Assembly: GCA_002633025.1 (NCBI GenBank)
Contig: NMRB01001850.1
Span: 30,430 to 94,429, forward strand
Length of the DNA stretch: 64,000 nt
Direction: 5' to 3'
From: Notospermus geniculatus
Taxonomy: Eukaryota; Nemertea; Pilidiophora; Heteronemertea; Lineidae
The notes below the pieces were generated by a model that was given only the letters and a program-made list of their open reading frames with translations, was not told the origin of the DNA and did not search any database. Position 1 is the stretch's first letter, and each line of letters starts with the position of its first letter. The translations under genes and the position numbers were made by a program. Positions 1 through 11,773 of this stretch are shown in pieces.

Positions 1-265
1 CCCCCCTCAAGTTTGCAGACTAACCTTTTTCAAACATCACTATTTTCACTTCAGTAGTGTTTTTCTTTAATTTCCTACATTTCAAATGCAATTTTCATGC
101 AGAAAGAAGACTAATTTTGCATTTTGGAGTGTAAAAAATGACTCTGGAGGCCATTTTTAACAAAAACGAAAAAAAAATTTTGAAAATATTTTTTTTTCAA
201 AAAATATTTTTTTGTCAACATTTTTTTCTCCCCCCCCCTCCTTGAAAATCCTGGCAGAAACCCTG
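1..265. mobile_element. Right part of a CAGGGTTTC-family MITE (left end outside window)
   Basis: The stretch ends in CTGGCAGAAACCCTG at 251-265, the same terminus that closes complete copies at 11,773, 25,023, 48,136 and 62,219. The rest is A/T-rich with a C-run just inside the end, as in those copies. The left terminus and target duplication lie outside the window, so membership rests on the one end. Confidence 0.45.
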
Positions 266-280
266 AAGGGCCTAACTTGG

Positions 281-440
281 TTAAAGGGAGACTCCACTCA
301 TTGTAAACTTTTGAATTTTTATCAATCCATGGAGACTATTGCCATGAGTTGTGATGTCATCACTAGTGTCAATAGGCTGACGACCTTTATTGTCGTACAT
401 GTACCTTCATAAATATGCATTGATCACATATGACATCACA
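281..440. mobile_element. Truncated copy of the TTAA/AGGGAGACTCC MITE family
   Basis: Starts with TTAA followed by AGGGAGACTCCACTCATTGT, the terminus of complete copies at 36,596, 46,614 and 60,459. It continues through the shared segment with 'gtcatcactagtgtcaatag' and ends near the shared 'acatatgacatcacat'. No second terminus is found, so the copy is truncated at about 440. Confidence 0.6.
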
Positions 441-699
441 TACCGCGCCACTCTCCAACCCAGGGAATAACTATGTTGTCTGTGAATGGACCCGATTTAA
501 TACGTACTGGTACATTTTGTAATGTATTTTTGTTGTTCGTCTTGCTGCCGCTAGGTGGCTCCCTCTACGTCGGCGGTCAAATAACGCATTAGAGATCCAA
601 TACCGTGCTCCTTTAATTACAACAGGGTATAAAGATAGCTCCCCCTCCCCCCTATGCACCCATCAATGTAAATGGTTCTTCTGGTAAAGGGGGCCACAG

Positions 700-939
700 A
701 AGGCCACAGGGGGACCGATGAAGGCAAGCACCGAAGGCGTGAAGCCACGGCGAGGGGGTCTGGGGGTTCCCCCCAGAAAATTTCATTTGGTGTTGGTGTT
801 GGTGTGATTTCCCAGCATTTGAGGGACAAATTACCAGGCAGTTCTGCAGCCCTTTGAAAAAGGGCAATTTTTGTAATGTTCATCACTGAAAAATAGGGGG
901 CCACGGGCTGGGTTTGCCCCCCCCTTGAATCCGCGCCTG
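700..939. mobile_element. Degenerate CAGGCGCGGATCC-family (hAT-like) MITE
   Basis: The right end 'gaatccgcgcctg' at 927-939 matches the terminus of three better preserved copies (3,791-3,958; 11,554-11,726; 39,689-39,964). The interior shares G/C runs flanking 'ccagaaaatttc', as in the 39.7-kb copy. The left end is too decayed to place, so 700 is approximate. Confidence 0.45.
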
Positions 940-1396
940 GTGCCAACTCTTGGACAAATCAACTAAGAATGAATAAGTGTGACCTTCGGTTCTTCTGATT
1001 TACAAATCCACTAACAATCACTCCCAATGCTGAATCCAAGCGCCACTTGACCTTCATCAATCAATCAATCAACGCCCAACACGGCAAATCAAAAATCAAA
1101 GACCCACCTGGAAATGATGCAAAGAATTGACGGAAGCACCACAGCACTTCCCCGCGATTTTTTTATACGCCACAAAAGTTGGTATGCAGGCAATGTCGTG
1201 CATGCGTTGATGCACTTGTGAGATTTGTCGCATTGATTTGCTGTATTGATTTCTGACGTATTCCTACGATGAGACAACGGACGAATGGTGTCTTCAAGCT
1301 TCTCGGGAATTGCCATGGTTGGTGGCGTTTGGTTCAAGCCACCAAAACATCATTTTATGAAGTCATATAGTCAAATGAAATGGTCCATGGACCATG

Positions 1397-1989
1397 TGCT
1401 CACCTGCGTGAATGTACCAGAAGAACAAAGACAAATGTTAAATTGAAATGTTCCCGGGCAAGCCTCGAGTTCCAGGTGAAGAGGGTACCCAGACACCTGA
1501 TCACACGAAGTACTAGGTCAAATGGCCACAAAACATGCCACCAAATGACAAACTTTTGAAGATTCAGGTCGGTAGCCCCAGCAGTTACGAAACGTGCCAC
1601 CAAAAGGCAGAATTCTGAACTTTGACTTCTTTGACCTTGAAAAGTAGGTCAAATCAAAAACCCGTTATATTTGTTATGTATCCTCATCAGATACACCTCA
1701 TCAGATACACCTATGATAAAAATATGGAGACGATCCTTTCATCAGTTCAGTAGTTATTGCACTTTTTGTGTTTTTGGTTTCAGCCACCTGGTGGCCAAGC
1801 CAAGAATCGAATCGGACTGAAACTTGGTGTCCTAGGTCATATGACCTAGGGGAAGATATGTACCAAGTTTCAGATCAATAGCCCCAGCGGTTACAAAACA
1901 TGCCCTGCTAACAGACGACGACAACAACGGACGGACGACGACGACGGACGCTGCACCATCATAAGAGCTCACCACAGGTGAGCTAAAAA
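1397..1989. mobile_element. Element with terminal hairpin, type 1 (GCTCACCTG end)
   Basis: The right end is CATAAG, then a hairpin with 8-bp arms (AGCTCACC, loop ACA, GGTGAGCT), then AAAAA. The left end contains GCTCACCTG, the exact complement of the last hairpin arm. Inside are a (GAC)n-rich stretch before the hairpin, 'gaccttgaaaagtaggtc', and a palindromic 'cctaggtcatatgacctagg'. The internal words recur in the element at 16,112-16,803, whose terminal hairpin has a different sequence. There is no coding capacity. The class is uncertain; hairpin ends recall Helitron or IS200/IS605-like designs, but this is inference. Confidence 0.5.
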
Positions 1990-2486
1990 TCAGACATTAC
2001 TGGCTGTACAGAATATAATTGGCTCTACAAATTATGGGCTAATTGGTACTCGTTAATGCAATGATGAGCAGCAGCAATGAGAAAACCATTTAGTAGATTT
2101 TTGCAACAGGAAAGTCCCCCAAAACACGAGGGAGCTGAGGGATCTGCCGCTGCTGGTCGGCGCCATCTGATTCTCACCAGTCTATCTGGCCTGACGCCCA
2201 TCTAGCCTGGTTTGAATCCATCACCTTTCCCGCTTCTGAGGAGCTCAGAGCCTCAGCCTGTCATCGGTGTGTGAAAGCTAATCGACGTGCCAATCAAAAT
2301 CCATGTTACAGATGTGTGCGAGAAGAGAAGAGAAAGTGCCGAACGGCGATTTGTTTCACGAGTTCTGATTGGCTCCGAGGTGGGGTCAAGTAAGGGTCAG
2401 ATTCATTTATAATTTATGAGTTAACGTAAAAGATGACATGATTGGGACAAGGCTAAAGACGCAGTCGCTGGCCTTGTTTGGACAAG

Positions 2487-2595
2487 ATGGTCGGCGCCGG
2501 ACGGCCCTGTCCAGGACGCAGAAATGCCAACCGACACTAAGCCTAAAAAGAGTATTTTCCGACAATCAGAACTAACGAAGTGTGCCACGAGAGAT
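2487..2595 (+). repeat. Dispersed direct repeat, copy 1
   Basis: About 109 bp closely matching 3,070-3,178, in the same orientation and about 580 bp apart. Shared words include 'gtccagga', 'agagtattttccga' and 'aactaacgaagtgtgccac'. Related fragments ('tctgccgctgctggtc' near 2,138 and 3,060; 'ctcgttcag' plus 'ctgggcagaacc' near 2,617 and 3,432) suggest a larger, decayed tandem unit. Confidence 0.7.
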
Positions 2596-3069
2596 GGTGC
2601 ACGTCTCCGACCAGCTCGTTCAGTCCTGGGCAGAACCCCGGGAACTCACTCTGAAAAGATTGTTACCGATTGTAGACACTGACAAGACCCTTATCTTCCT
2701 CAATGATACACTAACCTGCTACCCAAGCTACGACACGATCCCGGCATCATCATTAACAACACAGAGACAACCATCTCCTGTGTCATATTTTTTTATGCCC
2801 TCTAATTTACTGTAGTTTTGCGGTTGACACAGACTCCACTGTTCATTATGTAGGTTTTACCTCAAGACACGACACCGTGACATTTAGTCTATTCAGCTGT
2901 GACAGGGAACCAGGACCCCTCTACAATGACACCCTAATGTAGGAAATGAGAGTAAACGACAATGAAACAGCCACACAATAGCGAGTTTTCGCAAACGGCC
3001 CGCCTCGGTCGACAACATTTTGCAAGGATTCTTCCAAAAAGCTGCGACAGGATAGGGTTCTGCCGCTGC

Positions 3070-3178
3070 TGGTCAGCGCCGAACGGTCCTGTCCAGGATG
3101 CAGAAATGCCGACCGGCACTCGGCCTAATAAGAGTATTTTCCGACCATCAGAACTAACGAAGTGTGCCACGAGAGATG
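3070..3178 (+). repeat. Dispersed direct repeat, copy 2
   Basis: Partner of 2,487-2,595. The two differ by scattered substitutions only. Neither copy has a terminal inverted repeat, so this looks like an old local duplication and not a MITE. Confidence 0.7.
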
Positions 3179-3573
3179 CCCACCACGCACAGTTCCGAAT
3201 TTCCTTTCTGTTCCCATTCATTCACCAAATGTGCTTCCTGGCGGGGCTACCTGACACAGTGATCTGACCAACGACAACGGTGGGCTGCCTAAGTTGCAAT
3301 AGAGTGTGTCGGGCTCATTTTGATGCCAAATGAGCTCATTTCGACACTCAGGTGCCAGGAAATCGCATTTCACCAAGTCTAGATTTCAAATTTTTCTGGG
3401 AGAGGACCCAGACCCCCCATTCCGACCGGCACTCGTTCAGATCTGGGCAGAACCCTGCAGGTGTATTTCTGACCAAAGTCCATAGAAAGTATTCTTTTCC
3501 AAACTTCAAACCTTGCTGTAATAAAATATGACCAAGAGATGATTCTGCTGGAATCAAAACACTCGAACTACCA

Positions 3574-3656
3574 CTTGGCCTCACTACCTAAGGACTTGGC
3601 CTCACTACCTAAGGACTTGGCCTCACTACCTAAGGACTTGGCCTCACTACCTAAGG
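3574..3656 (+). repeat. 21-bp tandem repeat, four copies
   Basis: Four consecutive, essentially identical copies of 'cttggcctcactacctaagg' plus A, starting at 3,574, 3,595, 3,616 and 3,637. A fifth fragment, 'cttggcctcttcagg', lies at about 3,780, cut by the MITE at 3,791. Confidence 0.95.
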
Positions 3657-3790
3657 TCAGTCACACACTCAAGAATCACTAGATCATCTTCAGGACTCCA
3701 CAGGGCTCACTAAAGTAGTTTAGGCACCTGCCCCAAGACTTGGGTGAGGTGTCTGTGGCTACAACTCATACTGGATGCACTTGGCCTCTT

Positions 3791-3958
3791 CAGGGGCAGA
3801 TCCACGATTTCGGAAAAGAGAGGGCACACTGCTAGAAACATTGAAATCTGAGGTGAATTTCAATGATTTGCTCCAGATTTCAGAATGTCACGGTCAATTT
3901 TGCAGATTTGTTGGCCGAAAAGGGGGCGTGCCGGGTGCGCCCCCCGGATCCGTGCCTG
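3791..3958. mobile_element. CAGGCGCGGATCC-family MITE (hAT-like)
   Basis: 168 bp, with inverted ends CAGGGGCAGATCCACGATTTC and GGATCCGTGCCTG. The interior ('gctagaaacattgaaatctg', 'aatttcaatgatttgctcca') aligns with the copy at 11,554-11,726. The flanks are TCTT on both sides, consistent with a decayed 5-bp duplication. Non-autonomous. Confidence 0.8.
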
Positions 3959-3970
3959 TCTTCAAAACAC

Positions 3971-3985
3971 CCCCCCCCCCCCCCG
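3971..3985. other. C-homopolymer ending at a single N
   Basis: A run of Cs is followed by G and a single N at 3,985. Together with the similar G-run/N sites at about 7,160-7,177 and 52,585-52,602, it marks either a sequencing stall or a contig join. Confidence 0.8.
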
Positions 3986-4272
3986 NCGTAAACCAGCCAA
4001 CCTATCTCCATTCTTCCTCCATTCGGTGTGAAAATTTGCTAAGGAAAATATAATTGGGACTAATTGCAATCTGCTCTGGTGCATCTTGCCTGGGGTTGGC
4101 TGCATCAGAGGAAGATGGCAGACTTGTATGACGGAGGGAGAAAGATCAGCATCATTTTTTAGAATTAGGTGACACATCTTTATCAGCCCATTTTTGCCAA
4201 GAATTGATTAAGTGTTGAAATAAATTCAAGGGGTAAGAAAGTGCTATTAGGGTTAAGACTGAGGGCCAATTT

Positions 4273-4614
4273 CAGTGTTATATCTAGGCCATTTTAGAGT
4301 GGCGCCGCGCCATGCCCCCTTTGGGGGCACCATTGTGCCCTTTTTTAACCCCCTAGGGTGCCATGCCCCTAAAAAAAAAATCTTTTTTTTGGGTATGTTT
4401 TAGTACCCCCAGACCCTTTGCCATGGTCCCTTTCGGTCATATCACCTTAGAAACTGGCTTAAATTGGCTGTTGACTGGAGTTATAGAGACCTTTTTAACT
4501 TTTCAAATACCGTTAGAAGAAATGTCGCAAATGAAAAGTGCCCTTTTCTAGGTTGAAGTGCCCTTTTCACAAAGTTTGCACCATGCCCTTCTGAAATCCT
4601 AGATATAACACCGC
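4273..4614. mobile_element. CAGGGTTATATCTAGG-family MITE
   Basis: The inverted ends are GTTATATCTAGG and CCTAGATATAAC. The interior repeats 'gtgccctttt' several times. AATTT flanks both sides (4,268-4,272 and 4,615-4,619), giving a 5-bp target duplication. Related copies are at 31,819-32,161, 48,905-49,171 and 63,321-63,605. Confidence 0.85.
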
Positions 4615-4631
4615 AATTTCAAAGAGGACGT

Positions 4632-4902
4632 TTAGCTAAATCAGCGTTTTAATTCATAGTTATTCAGGTTAAAGGCCTAGAAAAGCATTGTTTTGCTGCC
4701 TGTACGGTGCTTATCGGCGGCGTTTACCTGCAGGATAATCACACACGGTTAACATTCCTGCGTTTATGTCCAGGAGGACAAAAAACCGCGTGTGATTATC
4801 CTGCAGGTAAACGCCGCCGATCAAGCACCGTACAGACAGCAAAACAATGCTTTCTAGGCCTTTAACCTGAATAACTATGAATTAAAACGCTGATTTTGCT
4901 AA
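4632..4902. mobile_element. Snap-back MITE with about 110-bp arms
   Basis: Two long inverted arms (about 4,632-4,742 and 4,789-4,902) are nearly identical through 'aaatcagcgttttaattcat', 'aaaggcctag', 'gcattgttttgctg' and 'aaacgccgccgat'. They surround a short loop of about 45 bp. The whole would fold into one hairpin. No coding capacity. The near identity of the arms suggests a fairly young insertion. Confidence 0.85.
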
Positions 4903-5820
4903 TGCCCCTGAGCTAGTTCTCAGTACGTTCTTGAAAATGTTGCCGAACGGGCTCAAACTGTGTGCGAACAGAGTGGACGTAATGGCAACGTTTTACAGTC
5001 TTTTTACGAACTTCATGGACGGAAAGGGTGCTCCAGAACATCGAGGCATTATTTGGCCAAGGGTTACACGTTCTAACCCGTTTTACGATTTTTTAGGACG
5101 GGGACGTTTTGAAAACTACTTCAGTGTGACAGGTCCTTTTTAAACACCCTTTGTGAAATCGGCCCCCGATGTCTTAGCCTGGGTTCTCATCATAGACCGG
5201 AAAATGCAGGTGTCACAGGGGGACTACCCTTATACATGGCAGCCTCTGCCTACCTTGCCTCCAACCAAAATTTCAGCATTAAGAGATCACTCAGCTCCCC
5301 CAAACCTCTCTCTAACCGTCCACACAACACCAATTACACTTGTCCAGAGTCTATTTAAGAGTATAGAGTGTGATCATGCATGTCTAATGATTTTGTGGTC
5401 GGTGTTATCAGGTCTGGCCACCCCATGATGGCCGTCGGCATTGCGATCGCCACAGGGCATGCTGGGACGATCACCGATGTCATGCAAGATTGATCTTGTC
5501 ATTACGCGAGCGTGAGGGAAGACCGCGGTGATGCGATCACCACACGCCATGACAAGTCTCTTATTCAACCTGAAAATAAACTGGTGCTGGGCGGTTTTTC
5601 TGTCGCGATGACCAGTTAGGGCCACATTTTATTGGTAGAAATAGAAAACAGGTGTCAGTTGTGAGATAACAGGCGGAAATTCAAAGCTTAATGACCGGTT
5701 CTTTCAAAAGACTAACTCAACTTTCCCGGGTGAAGTGGTTTAAGATAAGGCTAGAGGATACTTTAACCCATTCCATTCCAAACATTTGCTTGAGGGTACA
5801 TGTAAGTTAAATGAATCTAA
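4903..5820. other. No recognised feature
   Basis: Mixed-composition DNA. Short open frames here have no family signature and no supporting splice sites. Around 5,430-5,550 there is a GC-richer patch with repeated 'gcgatc' and 'gatcacc' words but no clear symmetry. Confidence 0.5.
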
Positions 5821-6308
5821 AGCCCCATTTCCAATGGTCACGGAAATAGCGATCCGTGCTCGGACCGGTCCCGGTCCATGGTCATCTGGCGATCTGCCCC
5901 GTTTACATTAGCATAATAAAACCGAGCCAAGTTGGCGGGTGCCACAAGCTCTCCAGTCAGTTCAGTCAATCGGAGGTACGAAAATCAAACAAAAAATCAA
6001 ATGACGACAACAACAAAATGGATGCCTCCAAAATCACTCAGAAATTCCCGCTAATGATGTCATTCATAATTTGCGAATAATGCAGAACACAATTTACATG
6101 TAGCATCCGCGCCGAGATCGGTTACCATTTACACAGCAGTGTTATTGAACCGACCCATGCTTGGTCCTGTCCAAGACCACCTCCAACTTAAGTGGTCTTG
6201 GCAGAGTTTGGTTCGGAACCGTTCCTGGCACGCTTGTTGCTATTTTTTGGGCGATCCTTGCTCGGACCAGTCCGAGATCGGTTATTTTTCCTCAGTGTAA
6301 ATGGGGGT
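5821..6308. mobile_element. Probable MITE with CCCATTTACA-type ends
   Basis: The left end 'agccccatttccaatggtca' and the right end 'cctcagtgtaaatgggggt' form an imperfect inverted repeat. Internal inverted words support it: 'tgctcggaccggtcc' on the left and 'tgctcggaccagtcc' on the right. Arms are diverged and no clean target duplication is visible. Confidence 0.5.
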
Positions 6309-7269
6309 CAAGACTATTCAGAAACCATCAGGGTTATTCAAACAAGGACCTCCTTCGAGTACTGATCAGGTATACTAAGCTCCAATCTCATACCCAGATC
6401 TACCTCATCCGAGGATATCTCTGGCAGGGGCTACGACAATGTCCAGAATTTCTGGACAACCGCTGGCAGCGTGCCAAAATGTTTGTTTCACACAATATTT
6501 CGTTCTTCGATGACTGAAAAATATCATATATGCCTAAAAAGCCATATAATACCCCCAAAACACGAAGTTGTTTGCTTATTAGAGCAATTTCAAACAAATA
6601 GTTTACATGTAGTTGGGAACATCATGCCGCGGGTGCCAGCCTCGGTGTGATTCGAATTGGTATATCTCACATGCGCAGTATTCCTGAAGTCGTCAGCCCT
6701 TTCCAGTGGTGTTGTAGGAACGTAAACCCACTGGGGACGAGTTTGACTAAGCTCCACATCCGCACATAGTTCCTCATGAAAAACAAACAAAAAGAATCAA
6801 ATCGGCGAAAGCGCCATCTGTATATGAACCAGACTATTACTTGTCATCATTGAATCAACTCATACTAATAGAAAATAAAAATGACAGAGTATTCATTCGG
6901 TAATCCACACATAAACCTATGGATAGATACCACAAGATGATCACAGGCGAATTTGTAATTTGACGCAATTTTTGCCACCCAGATCTTGATAATTCTGATT
7001 TTAGGATGAGTCCTGTCAGATACGGGGCTCGATGATCGGCTGATAGCGGAGTTCATTAAAATCTGGCATCCCATAAGGCTATGCTGTCTGTCTAATGGCA
7101 TCTAGAAGGATTGCAGAAAACGATTATGCAGACATTGGACAACATGAGAGGGGCAGGCGGGGGGGGGGGGGGGGGGNATTCGCCGACGTGCTTTTTGGGA
7201 AAACCAAAAAAAAAATTTTTTTCCGACTTGCCATTTTTTAAGCGGTGTTTTTTCCCCACCGACGCATAT
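6309..7269. other. No recognised gene; G-homopolymer with N at about 7,160-7,177
   Basis: Nothing coding or repetitive is recognised from 6,309 to about 7,150. A G-run ending in a single N follows, with A- and T-runs after it. This resembles the homopolymer/N sites at 3,985 and 52,602 and may be a contig junction. Confidence 0.5.
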
Positions 7270-7472
7270 TTGTGACCCGGCACAACAAAATGAGTCGGAA
7301 GTCGCACAGAAGAAGACCGAAGGTGGAACCAGACAGCAACCACAGAAATCGACCAAGTCAAATTTCACAATGGGCAGACAATCCTGAAATCAGCGAACCA
7401 TTGGTGTCACCTTGGACATGTTGGGTCTTCTTATGTGCGCATTCCAACTCATTTTGTCGTGCCGGGTCACAT
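7270..7472. mobile_element. MITE with TGTGACCCGGCAC ends
   Basis: Inverted arms of about 48 bp. The left begins TGTGACCCGGCACAACAAAA and includes 'agaagaagacc'; the right includes 'gggtcttctt' and ends TTTTGTCGTGCCGGGTCACA. About 100 bp lie between. No coding capacity; the target duplication is unclear because both sides are A/T-rich. Confidence 0.85.
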
Positions 7473-9712
7473 TTTTCAAAAGCTCCTTTTTTTTCCAAGC
7501 GGAAAGTAAAATCGCGAAAGATCGTCGTAGTTTTCCCCGTGTCATGTTCCATATTTTCCATATTACTTCTGGTAGCTCGACTTGAAAGTGCCCAGCCAGA
7601 AAATTTGTAAGATTTTTGGAGGACAACTCCTTTTATTATATCATTTTGTCTGTCGCCTTTTGTGTTCTATTTTTTCCATATTTTCGATTGATACAGTCTT
7701 GCACACACGAGTCTGTTCATCCTGCCACTTATGAGAATGCTCGACATGGATGGCGCTGTAGATTGAGATGATGTCACTGAGCGAGACTACTAAACCAGCA
7801 GTGATGGCGGCGTCAGTGACGATCTGTTTTTTGCATAACTTTGAAATAAGGCCTCTTTTTTATTTTTTTAAATTTCCCCCTCCCTATACCTACCTAAATG
7901 GTGATGACAACCCGTAATCCAAAAAATAAAATAAGCGTGGCCTTTACGAGAAGTCCTCAGGCACCCCTGATAAATGTCCCTGAGTTGGCAGAAAACCTGA
8001 ACCAATCTACCACAAAAAATGCAATCAAGTGCAACAACATCTTAGAAAGATTTCAGAATAATGCCAAATGTTACAAAACCATCTTCCTGTTCTTCTTTAT
8101 CTCCTGTGAGGGGAAGCTGCGTCAAAAACATACAAAGACGTTACATAAATGACTATTGTATGGCAGATATAGCCTCAAACCAAAACCCACGTCAAACAAC
8201 GTGAAAAATGTGTCATTGCCAGAGGATTCCATCGACACAAAGCTTGCCGTGGTATCTCGCCGTGAAATACGATGATTCATAAGCATCTCGTCACGTCACA
8301 AGCTGATCTTGTCCAAAAATTAGCCGCCAGTACCGACCTTATCCCATCATCATGATTATTACGCATACAATCACGATATAATGCATATTTTTTACGATGA
8401 ATAGCATCAGAATCACCTTGAAAATGAATAAAAAAGATCCAATTTTTACACATCATGGCCATGAAAATGATCGAACTGCAAAAAACAGTGTGTACTACAA
8501 AAATTGTGTCAGCAAAAAGACTGTTTTTTTTGTAGACTGCAGTGTCTTCCAACAACAACTCTTCACATACAATAACATATAAGAAATGAATAGGGTAAAA
8601 TTTCACTGATAATTTGAATATCTGATAACGAATCTCCGGGGTCCATTCAACAAATCGTATGGAGATGGCCAATTATTCAAAACACTCAATTTGTGTAAAA
8701 TTTCACTTCATAGAGAAGAGCATTTTAGTTTGACACTGTTGAATTTCTCCTTCAACCACCAAGAATATTTTTTTATATCGTAGATTCGTACAAAAAAGGG
8801 AAAAAAGTCAAATATATTTGAGCACAGAAAACCTGTTCAGGTGGACCCTAAGCTATGTCGTTTCCTCGAAAAAATCAGTTAACAGAACCATCTTTTTTTG
8901 TTGCCTTGGTAACCTATGATGCCACCTTATGGAGAGTACATATTAGGGGCCACACAATCAGATACAACATGGAGAAATGTGATTTTTTTACGCAGAAAAG
9001 CCATGTGGATTTCGGAAAAACAAAGACGTTGATACTTACTTGTATGCAGAATCCTGGTTCCCCTTAAAAAAATTTCTATAACCGAGGTATCCGTTTTTGT
9101 CGGCAGTTTCCATTAGTTACACAGTAATATTGCTGTGTTACTTACTACACTGAGCACCGGTACAGCCAAGTCAAAAAAATCTTGACAAAACGAGAGAAAA
9201 AAAGTCCTCAGAAAATAATCGTCAAAATACGAAGCTGATCTCCGAAACTGCTCCTGTACTTACATCATTCACGTCCGTCAACATGAAAAGATTTGCCGTG
9301 CAGAAAATAAAGCCATCCACGACATAACTCCCTCGGTCACATTCCCTACCATCGCTGTACCTAAATATGTGTGCCTGATCGTACGGTATCGGTAAAAAAC
9401 ACACCGATGAGCAGCTGTACTGGGTTACTCGTCGAGCACAGAGCTACTTGCATCATGAGATTAGGAGTTGATGGTCTCAGACACGTGCAATGACAGTAAT
9501 ATACAGCCTCAATATGTCCGTCAATGTGTGAGTCCGTGCGGCACTGATGGGTCAGTGGTATTGATGGGCGGACAGCTCCGCTAGCCTTTAATGGGTAATG
9601 CTTTACTGGACTATATCAGAGCATCTTTATTTGATGAGGTTCGGATGGTTTTTTTTCTCCTCATTTTATCAAGTTATAGTGCAATTTTAAGATTCTACTA
9701 CCAGTACTCTGG
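7473..9712. other. A/T-rich DNA without recognised features
   Basis: The longest uninterrupted stretch lacking a recognised repeat. A 131-codon frame on the minus strand (8,277-8,672) is the longest open frame of the stretch. It lacks a familiar motif and lies in A/T-rich DNA, so it is not called. Confidence 0.5.
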
Positions 9713-9943
9713 CAGTGTTCTCCGCATGACTTTTTTGTAAGGGTGGCCCAGCCTACCTTGGTATATTACCACGTCCCTACCTCAGAAGTAGCCACCCTAC
9801 CTTGCAGTCCAATTCTGTAATGGTTTTCTGTTACACCCCCTACCTTAAATTGGTGACCACCCTATCTTAATTTGAAAAGTAATGGAAAAACCTTGAATTA
9901 CAAGGGTACCACCCTACCTTAAGAAATCCTGTGGAGAACACTG
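9713..9943. mobile_element. CAGTGTTCTCC-family MITE
   Basis: The ends are CAGTGTTCTCCGCA and TGTGGAGAACACTG. The interior carries repeated 'ccaccctacctta'-like words. In A2 only the right part survives (from 23,067), next to the ACTGA-array element. A relative with the same design, CAGTGTTCTAGCCAG ends, lies at 37,885-38,117. Confidence 0.8.
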
Positions 9944-10517
9944 CTATGGTTGTTTCTTTTTGAAGGATTTTTTTCATTTTAAATTGAACTGCTTGCCATT
10001 AATTATCAACAGACTGTGGCCATTTTACAAGGATGACTATGTCAACATGGACTTGAAGAACTAGGCCTAGAAATCTGGCAAAAAACCCTGACAAGTTACA
10101 AGGTTGATTCAGTTCACAAAAACAAGGAAAAACCACCTAACTTACGTGTGACTTATTATCACTGTCTACACATAGCACAGAAACCATTCATATATTGTAA
10201 ACTTTTTCACTATTGTTTAGTCTTTGTCTTGCAAACATGGAATAATTTTGATGAAATATCACTTCATGTATCTATACTGTAATTTGTACTGCTGATGCTG
10301 ATATTCCTTTGTATTATTGTCCTCAAAGTTAATTTTGTTTTACTTGCTCATCAAACTCATCCACAATTACACCAACTTTTGATATGCAGATGCAGACAAA
10401 CCTGGGAAGTGTCCTTACGAAGCCAGAATTTTGACATGACTTTCGAAATACAAGATATATCAAGATGTATAGATGTATCAAGATATTAACGAAAATAACA
10501 ATGTTGTTTAGGCCTTT

Positions 10518-10626
10518 TGACGTCACGACGTCACAGAGATTGCCGTCGCGTCATCTGTGACGTCGGCAATGTCATGTGAGAAAATGACGTCATTATGCCA
10601 CTCGAACGGGTATGACGTCATTACGT
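10518..10626. promoter_or_regulatory. Cluster of CRE-like TGACGTCA motifs
   Basis: TGACGTCA or one-base variants occur at about 10,518, 10,527, 10,558, 10,584 and 10,613, several of them full palindromes. This is the binding site known for CREB/ATF bZIP factors. The A2 counterpart (23,643-23,750) keeps the outer sites but changes some inner ones. No gene start is seen beside the cluster, so a regulatory role is inference. Many MITEs here also carry the motif. Confidence 0.35.
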
Positions 10627-11106
10627 TCCCCAAGCGCTCACATGAATTTAGCCCCTGTTCCCCCACTGAACGGGCATTGCCTAGTCCTGAAATTGCAAAT
10701 ACTGACTTCTTACTAAAATTTCCTTTTGAGGGGTCAGATGACAACTTGGAGAAATAGCTGGGGTAGGGGGAGGAGGGGGTTGGCAACAGAGAAATACCTT
10801 GTAAATGAAAGTATCAGCTGTGAACGACTTGAATGTTCAGCATACCAGTGGGTTATCATTGAGTTTCTGATAAAAAAATAGTGCAGGAAACAAAGTTAAT
10901 GAATGTAAAATTGGTACCAATAATATAACTTTGTATTTGCAGATATTCCAAGTCATAATGGAATGACTGTCCAGGAAACCGTGATATGAGAAAGGATACA
11001 GGTGGACGGATAAGGAGGTGACCCTATGGTCGACTTCAGGATAAAAAACGTAAGGTCCTCGCGTATTTTTTGATAAGGTTAGCTGGAACATCCTACAAGT
11101 ATGTGA

Positions 11107-11290
11107 GGCGGTCTAGGAAAACCCGTCAGATGTTGCGTTTGAGGAAAGTGTTAATTGCATTGGTGAACCCGCACATTGCAATAGCTGAAATGTACTACGT
11201 AACAGGTAAACAGTAGCAGATCAATGTAAAGGCAATCTGACAGCCCTTGTTGATCATTCAGTGACATCTGACGGGTTTTCCTAGACTGCC
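11107..11290. mobile_element. MITE with GGCGGTCTAGG ends (A1 copy)
   Basis: Inverted ends of about 27 bp: GGCGGTCTAGGAAAACCCGT and ACGGGTTTTCCTAGACTGCC. The A2 counterpart (24,217-24,698) is enlarged by another MITE at 24,294-24,587. Present in both copies, so it predates their divergence. Confidence 0.85.
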
Positions 11291-11296
11291 ACACAT

Positions 11297-11773
11297 CAGG
11301 GTTTCCACCAGAGGGGGGGGGGGGCAAGGGGCTTCATGATCTAAAGGGGGCTTGCCCCCCCTTATTATTGCAAGGCAGTGTCTTTAAATTGCCCTTATTT
11401 TCATTCAAGAGATACAACAGTCGAACAAAGATCTGTACATTTCCGATTTCTCAAACATGTTACACCAAATTAACATTGAAAACATGCAACACTCAGAGAT
11501 GTTACACCAGAATCAACATTAACGTGCAACACTCTGAGATATTACACCAGAATCAGCGGCGGATCCAGGATTTCGGGAACGAGGGGGCGCACTCTGCTAG
11601 AAACCTTGAAATCTGCGGTGAATTTCAATGATTCGCTCCAAATTTCAGAATTTCACGGTTGATTTTACAGATTTCTTGGCCGAAAGGGGGGCGTGTGCCA
11701 GGTGCGCCCCCTTGGATCCGCGCCTGAGAATTAACATTGTGCCCCCTAAATATTTCTTCTGGCGGAAACCCTG
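11297..11773. mobile_element. CAGGGTTTCCGCCAGA-family MITE with nested insertion (A1)
   Basis: The ends are CAGGGTTTCCACCAGAG and CTGGCGGAAACCCTG. A clean 5-bp duplication CACAT flanks it (11,292-11,296 and 11,774-11,778). A G-run and a C-run sit inside the two ends. The centre has about three tandem units of roughly 39 bp around 'gttacaccagaat' and 'acatgcaacactc'. The MITE at 11,554-11,726 is inserted in it. Confidence 0.9.
11554..11726. mobile_element. CAGGCGCGGATCC-family MITE nested in A1
   Basis: The ends are CAGCGGCGGATCCAGG and CTTGGATCCGCGCCTG. The 5-bp duplication AGAAT (11,549-11,553 and 11,727-11,731) is proven by the empty site AGAAT at 24,973-24,977 in A2. It therefore inserted after the two copies separated. 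Confidence 0.95.

Noticed and set aside
8277-8672. 131-codon minus-strand frame
   Set aside because: A/T-rich, hydrophobic mixture without known motifs, no second copy to test selection, no splice signals noticed.
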